Shown in pieces: positions 25,460 to 34,338 of a stretch of 64,000 bases of DNA. A program made the translations under genes and the position numbers. This stretch comes from Pseudomonadaceae bacterium (GTDB lineage Bacteria; Pseudomonadota; Gammaproteobacteria; Pseudomonadales; Azotimanducaceae), in NCBI GenBank assembly GCA_024743175.1, contig JANSXA010000003.1:310001-374000 (forward strand), written 5' to 3'. Each line of letters starts with the position of its first letter. Within the stretch, counting starts at the first letter, position 1. The notes beneath the pieces are model-generated. The model saw only the letters and a list, made by a program, of their open reading frames with translations. It had not been told where the DNA came from and ran no database searches.

Positions 25460-27351
25460 ATCAGCCTCCCACCTGCTCCTGCTGGTACCTGCTCCTGCTG
25501 CTTAATGGTTTTGGTAGTCGGTGCAAACTTCGAAATGAATGCGCGGACCTCCTCCACGTTAAGCGGTTGGCCGGTCACTTTGTTAAATTGCTCTACCCGG
25601 ACATTGAGCTTGTCACGCAGCAGGGTGGCCAGTTGACCCGTGTTGAGTTCCGGGACAATGATTGTCTCAAAACCCGCCAGCAGCTCCCCTAAATTAGACG
25701 GCAGCGGATTGATGTGACGCAGATGGATGTGGGCAACCTGTTCACCTTCTGCCAATGCATCTTTCACAGCCTTGTAAAGCGTGCCATAGGTTGAACCCCA
25801 GGCTACCACGGCAACACCGCCGCTAACGCCCTGGTCAATCCTCTGCGGTTCAATGAAGTTTGCAACGCTGTCTACTTTCTGTGAGCGCACGTTGGTCATT
25901 ACCTGATGGTTCGCTGCATCGTAAGAGATGTTGCCGCTATCCACGTCTTTCTCAATACCGCCGACGCGATGTATGAATCTGGCGTCGCCTGGTGCAGCCC
26001 ATAAGCGAGCCAGGGTATCTGCCTGCCGTTCGAATACGGGTTGCTGGGTCTGCTCCGTGGGTTTGTGAGTATTGATGGCAGGGTAGGCCTCGAAATCCGG
26101 GATCGGCCACAGTTCTGATGCGTTGGCAATATAGCCGTCAGTTAACAGAATAACGGGTGTCATGTGGCGCAGGGCGATGCGAACAGCTTCAATTGCCGTA
26201 TCAAAACAATCAGCTGGAGAACGGGCAGCAACGACGGGCAACGGTGTATCGCCGTTGCGCCCATATACTGCCTGATACAGATCGCTCTGCTCGGTTTTGG
26301 TTGGCATGCCGGTAGAAGGTCCGGCGCGTTGACTGTTAACCAGCACCAGCGGCAGCTCGGTAGCAACCGCAAGGCCTAAGGCTTCCATTTTCAAGGCGAC
26401 CCCTGGACCACTGGAGGAGGTCACGCCCAGCTTGCCGGCGTAAGAAGCGCCGATGGCAGCACAGACAGCCGCTATCTCATCTTCAGCCTGAAAGGTGGCC
26501 ACGCCAGCTTCTTCAAGGCCCACCAGATGGTGTAACAGGCTTGATGCAGGGGTGATAGGATAAGAGCAGAACATGAGCTCAGTGTCAGCGAGCTCACCAG
26601 CGGCAACCAGACCCAGAGCGAGGTTTTCCGCGCCGGTGATGGTGCGGTATTCAACACTCTCCAGAGGCGCCTCGGGGGTGTGTTGCTGGTGCAGAATCTG
26701 TGCAACCTCAGTATTTTCGCCGTAGGCATGGCCCGCATCCAGCGCAACCAGGTTGGCATCGCGAATCTGTGTGTTGCCGGCGAATTTCTGTTTGATCCAG
26801 TCTTGCGTTGGCTCACGGGGCTGGTCGAACATCCACAATATCAGGCCAAGTGCCCAGAAGTTTTTGCAGCGACCCGCATCTTTGGTACCCAGACCCAGCG
26901 GTTTCACGGCTTCTACAGTCAGGTTGCTGATTTCGATGGGTACAACCTGATAGCTGTCCAGCGTGCCGTCATCCAGCGGATTGGAAAGCAGGTCGGCACG
27001 TTTCAGACGTTGCGGGGTAAACGCGTTGGCATCCACCAGAATCAGAGAATCAGCTTTCAGGTTGCCGAGGTTGACCACTAAAGCCGCGGGGTTGAACGCA
27101 ATCAGCACATCTGGCGCATCACCGGGTGTGGTGATGCGGTCACCGCCAAATTGGATCTGAAATGCAGACACGCCATAACGGGTGCCAGCGGGGGCGCGTA
27201 TTTCTGCGGGAAAGTCCGGCAGGGTAGATAAATCGTGCCCGGACATGGCTGATGCCACGGTGAACTGCTGCCCCTGCAGCTGAATGCCATCGCCTGAGTC
27301 ACCGGCAAACCGGATCACGTGGCTTAGTTTTCCGCCAAGTTGTTGTTCCAC
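25456..27351 (-). CDS. korA: 2-oxoacid:ferredoxin oxidoreductase, fused gamma-alpha subunit (KorA-type)
   Basis: The protein has 631 residues. The N-terminal gamma domain has FAGDSGDGIQLQG (about 11-23); the alpha domain has MFCSYPITPASS (about 255-266) and QAEDEIAAVCAAIGASYAG, the family's thiamine-contacting region. Length and domain order fit KorA-type fusions. The start codon is GTG. The last residues lie in a 14-base direct repeat (acctgctcctgctg, twice, near 25470-25500), so the C-terminal QVPAGAGG tail is probably of slippage origin. A -10-like TACAAT lies about 30 bases upstream. Confidence 0.92.
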   Translation of the reverse strand: MEQQLGGKLSHVIRFAGDSGDGIQLQGQQFTVASAMSGHDLSTLPDFPAEIRAPAGTRYGVSAFQIQFGGDRITTPGDAPDVLIAFNPAALVVNLGNLKADSLILVDANAFTPQRLKRADLLSNPLDDGTLDSYQVVPIEISNLTVEAVKPLGLGTKDAGRCKNFWALGLILWMFDQPREPTQDWIKQKFAGNTQIRDANLVALDAGHAYGENTEVAQILHQQHTPEAPLESVEYRTITGAENLALGLVAAGELADTELMFCSYPITPASSLLHHLVGLEEAGVATFQAEDEIAAVCAAIGASYAGKLGVTSSSGPGVALKMEALGLAVATELPLVLVNSQRAGPSTGMPTKTEQSDLYQAVYGRNGDTPLPVVAARSPADCFDTAIEAVRIALRHMTPVILLTDGYIANASELWPIPDFEAYPAINTHKPTEQTQQPVFERQADTLARLWAAPGDARFIHRVGGIEKDVDSGNISYDAANHQVMTNVRSQKVDSVANFIEPQRIDQGVSGGVAVVAWGSTYGTLYKAVKDALAEGEQVAHIHLRHINPLPSNLGELLAGFETIIVPELNTGQLATLLRDKLNVRVEQFNKVTGQPLNVEEVRAFISKFAPTTKTIKQQEQVPAGAGGRLI

Positions 27352-27381
27352 TTTACTTTTCTGTCAAAAAAATAGGCGCGC

Positions 27382-27412
27382 ATTGTAGCGGACTTGGGCG
27401 CTTTTGCGACAA
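27382..27412 (-). promoter_or_regulatory. Candidate promoter of korAB
   Basis: On the leftward strand TACAAT (27387-27382) matches five of six -10 positions and TTGTCG (27412-27407) is a possible -35 with a long 19-base spacer. The start of korA is about 30 bases downstream. Confidence 0.4.
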
Positions 27413-27520
27413 CTGGCTTGGATTGAGATGATATATGGTTATTTGTCCTGCAAGCTTCGCAGATTGACTCTGGCACCAGACCGGGTACAGTCCCGCCGCC
27501 TTAAACCAATGGAGAAAGTG

Positions 27521-27775
27521 ATGAAAACAGTTGCGAGTACCGATGCTTATACCATCGTGCAGCGTAAAGATGGCCGATACGCAGTTATTGACGCGGAAAA
27601 GAAACCCATCAATGCAGCCGAAAAAGTGGCCATTCTGCTGGAGCACGGTCTGATCACCGCGCCAGCGCCAAAAGCGCCGGAGCCGGAGCCGGAAGCTGAA
27701 GCAGAAGCGCCCTCGGAAGAGACTGCCGAAGCAGAAGAAACCGAAAAGGATGCTGAAGAAGGCGAACCGTCTTAG
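27521..27775 (+). CDS. Small acidic protein of unknown function
   Basis: The protein has 84 residues. A folded-looking N-terminal half ([23 protein letters not shown] in two pieces: [12 protein letters not shown] and [11 protein letters not shown]) is followed by a strongly acidic Glu/Ala/Pro tail from about residue 48. The ATG at 27521 has GGAGAAAG five bases upstream, which decides this start over longer frames from 27404. I do not recognise the family. Its end lies about 35 bases before the uvrB start on the same strand. The acidic tail could be a DNA-mimic or chaperone-type segment, but that is speculation. Confidence 0.75.
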   Translation: MKTVASTDAYTIVQRKDGRYAVIDAEKKPINAAEKVAILLEHGLITAPAPKAPEPEPEAEAEAPSEETAEAEETEKDAEEGEPS

Positions 27776-27809
27776 ACTACAGCTTCGATGTTTATCTGAG
27801 TGCGATGCT

Positions 27810-29828
27810 GTGAGCAATGCTGATCCGTTCCGGGTTGAGTCCGAATATGAACCTGCGGGGGATCAGCCCACTGCCATCGCCGGCCTGGTTGAAGGCCTGG
27901 AATCAGGCCTCAGCCACCAGACACTGCTCGGCGTAACCGGCTCCGGAAAAACATTTTCCATAGCCAAGGTCATCGAACAGGTTCAGCGACCCACCCTGGT
28001 TCTGGCACCCAACAAAACCCTCGCGGCACAGCTGTACGGTGAGTTCAAAGAGTTTTTCCCCCACAACTCGGTGGAATACTTTGTCTCGTACTATGACTAC
28101 TACCAGCCGGAAGCCTATGTGCCGGCATCCGATACCTACATTGAAAAAGACTCGTCAATCAATGCGCACATTGAGCAGATGCGTCTTTCCGCCACCAAGG
28201 CACTGTTAGAGCGACGCGATACCATCCTGGTCGCCTCTGTATCTGCTATTTATGGTCTGGGAGACCCGCAGTCTTATCTGCGCATGGTGCTGCATCTGGA
28301 CCGCGGTGATCGGGTTGACCAGCGTCAGCTGTTAATGCGGCTGGCGGAACTGCAATACACCCGCAACGATCAGGTTTTCCAGCGCGGTACGTACCGTGTG
28401 CGTGGCGATGTGGTGGATGTGTTTCCTGCGGAATCGGAAAAAGAAGCCATCCGCGTGGAGCTTTTTGATGATGAAATTGAAGATCTGGCGGTTTTTGATC
28501 CGCTGACCGGCGAAATTCTCAATCGCGTGCCCCGTTACACCGTCTTCCCTAAAACCCACTATGTCACGCCCCGTGACCGTATGCTGAATGTGCTGGACGA
28601 TATCAAGGAGGAACTCCAGGATCGGCTGAACTACCTGACAACAAACAACAAGCTGGTTGAGGCGCAGCGGCTGGAACAGCGCACTCGATTTGATCTGGAA
28701 ATGATCCAGGAGCTGGGCTACTGCTCCGGGATTGAAAACTACTCACGTTACCTGTCCGGGCGTGAACCGGGTCATGCGCCTCCTACGCTGTTTGATTACC
28801 TGCCCAAAGATGCCCTGCTGGTGATTGATGAATCCCATGTCACGGTGCCGCAGATAGGTGCCATGTACAAAGGTGATAGATCGCGCAAGGAGACGCTGGT
28901 TGAGTTTGGTTTTCGTCTGCCTTCTGCGCTCGATAATCGCCCGTTGCGCTTTGATGAGTGGGAGCGCCTCGCGCCACAGATGATATTTGTCTCCGCTACA
29001 CCGTCGAACTATGAGGCGGAGAAGGGTGGTCAGACAGTTGAGCAGGTGGTGCGTCCCACAGGTCTGATTGACCCCGAGGTCATCATTCGGCCTGCCACAA
29101 CCCAGGTTGAAGATCTGCGCGGTGAAATTGATGACGTTATTGCTGCAGGTGAGCGTGTGCTGGTCACCACGCTGACCAAGCGCATGGCGGAAGATCTGAC
29201 TGAATATCTCGACGAGCACGGCGTCCGGGTACGTTATCTGCACTCTGATATTGATACCGTTGAACGGATGGAAATTATTCGCGACCTGCGTCTGGGTGAG
29301 TTTGATGTGCTCGTTGGCATCAACCTGTTGCGCGAGGGCCTGGACATGCCTGAGGTGTCTCTGGTGGCGATTTTAGATGCGGATAAAGAAGGTTTCCTGC
29401 GCTCAGAGCGTTCATTGATCCAGACCATTGGACGGGCCGCACGAAACGTACACGGACGTGCCATTCTATACGCGGACAAAATGACCGGTTCCATGGAGCG
29501 CGCCATCGGCGAAACTGATCGCCGGCGCGAGAAGCAGGTGGCGTTCAATACGGAACATAACATCACGCCGAAAAGTATCAGTAAGTCTATTGCCGATATC
29601 ATGGAAGGCGCCAGAGTTGTGGGCCCAGGGGCGCCGAAAAACGCGGGGAGACAGAAAGACAAAGGCAAGCAGGTTATTGAGATTCCTGCAGATCCCAGGG
29701 CCTTGGGTAAACTGCTGGCGAAGCTTGAAAAACAGATGTTGCAGCATGCGCAGAATCTCGAGTTTGAGGAAGCTGCAGCGCTGCGGGACCAACTGCAAAG
29801 CATTCGCGACGCAAGCTTGAAACGTTAG
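27810..29828 (+). CDS. uvrB: Excinuclease ABC subunit B
   Basis: The protein has 672 residues, against 673 in E. coli. The N terminus ([12 protein letters not shown]) leads into Walker [10 protein letters not shown], the damage-probing beta-hairpin region [13 protein letters not shown], the DEAD-like VIDESHV, helicase motifs including QTIGRAARN, and a C-terminal UVR coiled coil ([12 protein letters not shown]). UvrB loads onto damaged DNA with UvrA and recruits UvrC for nucleotide-excision repair. GTG at 27810 is used because it gives the normal N terminus; an earlier in-frame ATG at 27750 would add 20 unusual residues inside the upstream gene. No LexA box is evident in the short upstream gap. 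Confidence 0.97.
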   Translation: MSNADPFRVESEYEPAGDQPTAIAGLVEGLESGLSHQTLLGVTGSGKTFSIAKVIEQVQRPTLVLAPNKTLAAQLYGEFKEFFPHNSVEYFVSYYDYYQPEAYVPASDTYIEKDSSINAHIEQMRLSATKALLERRDTILVASVSAIYGLGDPQSYLRMVLHLDRGDRVDQRQLLMRLAELQYTRNDQVFQRGTYRVRGDVVDVFPAESEKEAIRVELFDDEIEDLAVFDPLTGEILNRVPRYTVFPKTHYVTPRDRMLNVLDDIKEELQDRLNYLTTNNKLVEAQRLEQRTRFDLEMIQELGYCSGIENYSRYLSGREPGHAPPTLFDYLPKDALLVIDESHVTVPQIGAMYKGDRSRKETLVEFGFRLPSALDNRPLRFDEWERLAPQMIFVSATPSNYEAEKGGQTVEQVVRPTGLIDPEVIIRPATTQVEDLRGEIDDVIAAGERVLVTTLTKRMAEDLTEYLDEHGVRVRYLHSDIDTVERMEIIRDLRLGEFDVLVGINLLREGLDMPEVSLVAILDADKEGFLRSERSLIQTIGRAARNVHGRAILYADKMTGSMERAIGETDRRREKQVAFNTEHNITPKSISKSIADIMEGARVVGPGAPKNAGRQKDKGKQVIEIPADPRALGKLLAKLEKQMLQHAQNLEFEEAAALRDQLQSIRDASLKR

Positions 29829-29838
29829 TTTGGGGTAT

Positions 29839-29877
29839 AACAGTGCCATGCAGATAAAAACAGGCACTGTTGTTTTT
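29839..29877 (+). terminator. Rho-independent terminator of uvrB
   Basis: A nine-base perfect stem (AACAGTGCC with GGCACTGTT), a 15-base loop and a GTTTTT tail, ten bases after the uvrB stop. Confidence 0.8.
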
Positions 29878-29889
29878 GCGCATCCTCTA

Positions 29890-29916
29890 CGCTCACCACA
29901 ACGTTTGCGGTGAGCG
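29890..29916 (-). terminator. Hairpin downstream of carotenoid-oxygenase-like gene
   Basis: An eight-base perfect stem (CGCTCACC with GGTGAGCG) with an 11-base loop lies about 25 bases past the leftward stop at 29942. No T tract follows closely, so termination is only a possibility. Confidence 0.4.
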
Positions 29917-29941
29917 CGTTCCGACTGGCTGAAAAAGTCCG

Positions 29942-31321
29942 TTAGCTGCTGGCAGGTACTTCGGAATCTGCCACCCAGTTGCCGTGGAAGCCGTAAGGGA
30001 CCCGGCTGGGCAGATGTACCTGCGCAAGTGCCGGCCGAGACAGATCCTGCGCATCCAGAATCAGCAGATCGCTGGTGTTTTTATTGGCGTCAAAAACGTA
30101 GGTCATCAGGTAACCATCGTCTTCGTTTGTGGCACCTTCGCGAGGAATGAACACTGGCTCTGCACTGTGTCTGCCTGCACCCACGGAAAATTCGGTTGCA
30201 GTACCCGAGCGCATATCGTGTTTCAAAATTGATGGAAAGCCGTAGTCTCCGGCAGCACCGGCGACAGCCACGGTATAGCCGTAACGGTAGGGTTTGCCAT
30301 TTAGTGCAGGATGTATCCGAGGGAATTCCTGGGTTCGTGCATCGACGATAGTTTCATTCACCTTGCGGGTATTCGGATTAACTGTCCAACGGTCAAGACG
30401 CGGCAGGCTGTCACCAAACGGGCCATTAATGTCGTTATCAAACATGCGGTCATAACGGCAGATGTCGATCACCACGTTGCCATCTGAGTCTTCATAGGCA
30501 TTCATCGGATGATAGGCGTAGTTGGCGGTGATCGGTGACCAGATGATGTCCGCAGCATCACCGTTGCGGGGCATCAGACCGATGCGGGGTTCATGATCGT
30601 TGTCCCAGCGGAACGGGAAAGACGCGCCGGTCCCCAGCGCCATGAAACTTAAAGTTACGGGTAAATCGTAAATCACCACGTAGTTTTCGGTCAGACTCAT
30701 GTCGTGGATCATGGGCATGCCACCCAACGGAATATCTGTCTCGTCTGCCCACTCGCCGTCCGCATCAACCACGACATAACGCACGTGGTCACGCAGTGAA
30801 GCCCAGTCGTAACAGATCGCGTGCAGCTCGCCCGTGTCCGGATCCAGCTTGGGGTGAGCGGTGTAACCTGTGCCTATGGAAGTATTGTCGCCCAGGGACT
30901 CCAGTGTATAGCTCATATCCTGGGGTAGCCCGCCGGATTCGACAATGGCCATCGTGCGGCCACCATGACCAATGACATTGGTGTTTGCCGCGCTGCCGCC
31001 GACAAAACGGCTGTGATACCAGTCAGCACGGCCTTCATTCAGGCGTAATCCATGCACCATGCCGCGGCCTGTGAACCAGTGATAAGAGCCCGCATCAACA
31101 TCAGCGCCGGGGTTGGGACCGTTGCGCAGGAAGCGACCGTTGAGATCAGCGGGGATTGTGCCGGTGACTTGAAGATTTGTGGCAGTTGTTTCATCCGCAA
31201 TGCCGGCAAAGTTATTCTGCAGGTACATATTGTCAGCGCCACTGCCGCTGGAGCAGGCGGATAAGGCAAGCGGTGTGAACGGAAGCGCTATACCGCCTTT
31301 TAGAAGATGACGTCGTCGCAT
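29942..31321 (-). CDS. Carotenoid oxygenase family lipoprotein (RPE65/CCD-like)
   Basis: The protein has 459 residues. It opens with MRRRHLLKGG, a twin-arginine-like start, and a lipobox-like LSACSS, so export and lipidation are likely. The fold is a seven-bladed propeller; four candidate Fe(II)-binding His lie in TAHPKL, MIHDMS, AYHPMN and GFHGNW, in the right order, and FLRNGPNP is a family signature. Members cleave double bonds of carotenoids, stilbenes or lignin-like phenylpropenes with O2. It is 100 bases downstream of a P450 and CoA ligase on the same strand, which suggests a shared terpenoid or aromatic substrate. An exported version is less common. Confidence 0.87.
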   Translation of the reverse strand: MRRRHLLKGGIALPFTPLALSACSSGSGADNMYLQNNFAGIADETTATNLQVTGTIPADLNGRFLRNGPNPGADVDAGSYHWFTGRGMVHGLRLNEGRADWYHSRFVGGSAANTNVIGHGGRTMAIVESGGLPQDMSYTLESLGDNTSIGTGYTAHPKLDPDTGELHAICYDWASLRDHVRYVVVDADGEWADETDIPLGGMPMIHDMSLTENYVVIYDLPVTLSFMALGTGASFPFRWDNDHEPRIGLMPRNGDAADIIWSPITANYAYHPMNAYEDSDGNVVIDICRYDRMFDNDINGPFGDSLPRLDRWTVNPNTRKVNETIVDARTQEFPRIHPALNGKPYRYGYTVAVAGAAGDYGFPSILKHDMRSGTATEFSVGAGRHSAEPVFIPREGATNEDDGYLMTYVFDANKNTSDLLILDAQDLSRPALAQVHLPSRVPYGFHGNWVADSEVPASS

Positions 31322-31423
31322 GAGTTCTTTCCCTCTCTTTCAATAAATATTGCTCGCTGGAGCTGAAGGCCATTGTTCGTGTTAAGACAGGTGCTGACAA
31401 GTGCTTTTATTGTCAGCCGTGAA

Positions 31424-32632
31424 TCAGTATTTCGAGTGCTTCTCAAACGTGATAGGCATGTGTCGGATGCCGGAAATAAAGTTCGACTCCAGCCATTGGG
31501 GTTGTTCAGCCAGCGCAAAGTTCTGCATGCGGGACAGTATTTCGTGGAAAATGCAGTCAATTTCCACCCGTGCAATATGCTGCCCCAGGCACACATGGGT
31601 GCCGGTGCCAAACGCAATCTGCTCGTTGGGAAAGCGGTGCAGGTCCAGTTGATCGGGCTGCTCGAACTTCTGCGGATCGTAATTGGCAGCACCAAAATAG
31701 CGTACAACTTTATCACCAGCTTTAATCTGCTGGCCGTGCAGTTCAACGTCTTTTGTTGCTGTGCGCCGGAAATAAATCACTGGGCTGACAATGCGCAGCA
31801 GTTCGTCGCGAGCTGAAGTATCCAGTTCGTCACTCCGGTGCGCCTGCCATTCGGTCAGCGCGGCCGGGTTTCTGATCAATTCGTATAAGCCGCCGGCCAC
31901 AAGATTTCTGGTAGTGTCACCTCCAGCATCAATCAGCAGCATGAAAAACAACTGAAAGTCGATGGCATCCAACCGTCGGCCATCCACTTCGGCGTGCACA
32001 ATCTGACTGGCCAGGTCGTCTGACGGTTTTGCGAGTTTGCGCTGATAGACTTCCTGGGCGTAGGCGAACATTTTTGTCACAGCGTCTAACTGCTCGCCTG
32101 GCGCCAGGGCTTCGGGTGCGGTGTGGATTACTTCAGTGAGCTTGTACAGCTCGCGCCCATCGGCCAGCGGGATGCCGGTCAACTCAGCAATAACATAAGA
32201 GGGTAATTCTCCAGCTACCTCGCTGACAAACTCGCACTCACCGCGTTCTATAACCGGGTCGATGATTTTTGCCGATAACTCGGCAATGCGCGGTCTTAAA
32301 GCCGCAGCGGGCCCGCGGGTAAATTCTTTGCTGATGATGCGGCGAAACTGGGTATGTTGTGGAGGGTCCATCATCAACATCATTTTGTGATCGCCACCAC
32401 CCAGATCACCATTTGCCGGGTCTGGATCAGGCAACATCACGGTGGGTTCTGAAGAAAACAGCAGCGGCTGACGACCCACATCAGCAACGTCCGCATAACT
32501 GGTCAGCGCCCAGAAGCCGGGTCCGTCGGGTTCCTCATGCCAGTAAACAGGCGCGTTTTCCTGCAGCCAGTGATACTGATCGAGCGGATGACCATTTGCA
32601 AAGCTGGCTGGATCTAACAGATCGATTTTCAT
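31424..32632 (-). CDS. Cytochrome P450
   Basis: The protein has 402 residues, a normal size for soluble bacterial P450s. The I-helix oxygen-binding motif is DAGGDTTRN, the K-helix E-x-x-R lies in DELLRIVSP, and the heme loop is FGTGTHVCLG with Cys348 as thiolate ligand. The sequence style (MMLMMDPPQHTQFRR, FRRTATKDVELHG) is that of class I P450s acting on terpenes, steroids or alkyl chains. No ferredoxin or reductase gene is adjacent. The ATG directly follows the stop of the acyl-CoA synthetase gene, so the two are co-expressed: oxidise, then activate to a CoA ester. Confidence 0.92.
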   Translation of the reverse strand: MKIDLLDPASFANGHPLDQYHWLQENAPVYWHEEPDGPGFWALTSYADVADVGRQPLLFSSEPTVMLPDPDPANGDLGGGDHKMMLMMDPPQHTQFRRIISKEFTRGPAAALRPRIAELSAKIIDPVIERGECEFVSEVAGELPSYVIAELTGIPLADGRELYKLTEVIHTAPEALAPGEQLDAVTKMFAYAQEVYQRKLAKPSDDLASQIVHAEVDGRRLDAIDFQLFFMLLIDAGGDTTRNLVAGGLYELIRNPAALTEWQAHRSDELDTSARDELLRIVSPVIYFRRTATKDVELHGQQIKAGDKVVRYFGAANYDPQKFEQPDQLDLHRFPNEQIAFGTGTHVCLGQHIARVEIDCIFHEILSRMQNFALAEQPQWLESNFISGIRHMPITFEKHSKY

Positions 32633-34195
32633 TTATGACACTTTTTCCCAGTAAGGCTCGCGCACAACTTTGCGCTGGATTTTACCCGCAGCAGAACGCG
32701 GTAGCTCGCTCACATAATCAATGCTGCGCGGACATTTGAAGTTGGCCAGACGTTCACGTGCCCAGCTGATCAGTTCATCGGTCAGCGCCTGGCTGGGTTC
32801 AATATTGTCGTGCAGCTGTACAACGGATTTAACCTCTTCACCCCATTCGTCGTTAGGCACACCAATGGTGCACACGTCTACAACGGCCGGGTGTTTATGG
32901 ATTTCGCTGTCGACCTCCTGGGGGTAAATGTTCACGCCGCCGGAGATGATCAGCTCAGCGCTCCGGCCGGTGAGAAACAGGTAACCATCTTCGTCGAAGT
33001 AACCCATGTCGCCAAGGGTGAAATAGTCACCCCGATAAGACTTGCTGGTTTTAGTGTTGTCTTTGTAATACTCAAAACGGCCTTCTGAAGCGGCTGGCGC
33101 GCGCATATAGATAGTGCCGATTTCTCCAGCCGCGACCGGATTACCATCGTCGTCGAGTATCTTGTTATCAAATTCAGGGCCAGGGCAACCTACCGTGCCG
33201 GGTTTGGTCAGCCACTCTTCTGATCCCACAAGGAATCCGCCGCCACCTTCTGTGGCGGCATAGTATTCCCAGATGATAGGGCCGAACCAGTCGATCATGG
33301 CATGTTTGATATGAACCGGGCAGGGTGCAGCGCCGTGGATCAGGAACTTCAGAGAGGAAAGGTCGTACTTTGCCCTGGTCTCTTCAGGCAAGCCCAGCAT
33401 ACGGTGGAACATTGTGGCGACCATATGCGTATGTGTCACCTTATGCTCTTCGATCAGGCGCAACGCTTCCTCCGCATCCCATTTATCCATCATGACGATG
33501 CCTACACCGGACCAGAGCGGTTGCACGATATCAATCAAAAGCGGCGCTGCGTGATAGCCGGGTCCGGTCACCAGCCCGCGGTCTCGGCCGGGTTCATACG
33601 CTGCCGGCGTGTCACCCCATTGCGGCACTTCCAACAGCTTAGCTTTACGGTAGACACCTTTTGGTCGTCCGGTTGTGCCAGAGGTGTACAGCATACGAGC
33701 GCCGATTTCCGGGTTTTCGATATTGTCGCCGTTTAGACCTTCGATTGCCCGCGTATAGTCGGCAAAGCCTTCTATTTCACCGCCCACACTCAACAGCAGC
33801 TGCGCACCGGACGCGTGGCGGGGTGCTTCGACAACGGGTTCGCCAAGACTGGCATCAGCGATAAACGCCTTGGCTTCACAGTTATCGACGATGTAACCGA
33901 TTTCTTCACCTTTAAGATGAAAGTTGATGGGCGTGAAGCGGATGCCACTGCGGGTAGTGGCGACTAACGTTTCGATAAACTCCGGTCGATTTTTAGCCAC
34001 GATCGCCACGGCGTCACCCGGACCTATGCCGTGTTGTTCGAACAGTCGCACCAGGCGGTTAGCATTAGCGTTGAGTTCGGCAAATGAACGTTCGCCATAT
34101 TGGGTGACCAGCGCAGAGTTGTCCGGCTGGTGCTGCGCGTGAAACGCCACCAGCATGCCGTGTTCAATGGCCCATTCAAGCGTCATGTCCCCCAT
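32633..34195 (-). CDS. AMP-binding acyl-CoA synthetase
   Basis: The protein has 520 residues of the ANL superfamily: P-loop YTSGTTGRPKGV (about 169-180), YYAATEGGG (A5), LGDMGYFDEDGYLFLTGR (A7-A8) and the C-terminal catalytic Lys in AAGKIQRK. It forms acyl-AMP and then acyl-CoA from a carboxylic acid. It resembles the acid:CoA ligases found in steroid and terpenoid breakdown more than long-chain FadD, by impression only. AAGGGGAA precedes the ATG at 34195. It is the first gene of the ligase-P450-carotenoid oxygenase unit. Confidence 0.9.
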   Translation of the reverse strand: MGDMTLEWAIEHGMLVAFHAQHQPDNSALVTQYGERSFAELNANANRLVRLFEQHGIGPGDAVAIVAKNRPEFIETLVATTRSGIRFTPINFHLKGEEIGYIVDNCEAKAFIADASLGEPVVEAPRHASGAQLLLSVGGEIEGFADYTRAIEGLNGDNIENPEIGARMLYTSGTTGRPKGVYRKAKLLEVPQWGDTPAAYEPGRDRGLVTGPGYHAAPLLIDIVQPLWSGVGIVMMDKWDAEEALRLIEEHKVTHTHMVATMFHRMLGLPEETRAKYDLSSLKFLIHGAAPCPVHIKHAMIDWFGPIIWEYYAATEGGGGFLVGSEEWLTKPGTVGCPGPEFDNKILDDDGNPVAAGEIGTIYMRAPAASEGRFEYYKDNTKTSKSYRGDYFTLGDMGYFDEDGYLFLTGRSAELIISGGVNIYPQEVDSEIHKHPAVVDVCTIGVPNDEWGEEVKSVVQLHDNIEPSQALTDELISWARERLANFKCPRSIDYVSELPRSAAGKIQRKVVREPYWEKVS

Positions 34196-34282
34196 AAAAT
34201 TCCCCTTTCATCCCGTTTCTCTCAGATAGATTTGTACGCATTGGAACTGCGGGTTGCAAGCCGCAGGTACAGATAATATCGG

Positions 34283-34315
34283 GCAAAAAAAAGCCCCACG
34301 CGGGGTGGGGCTTTT
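34283..34315 (-). terminator. Rho-independent terminator of TonB-dependent receptor gene
   Basis: A nine-base perfect stem (AAGCCCCAC with GTGGGGCTT) with a short GC loop, followed on the leftward strand by eight T residues. It lies about 25 bases after the stop at 34339 and separates the receptor from the acyl-CoA synthetase unit. Confidence 0.88.
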
Positions 34316-34338
34316 GCGTTCATAGTTTGAACAGGTGT

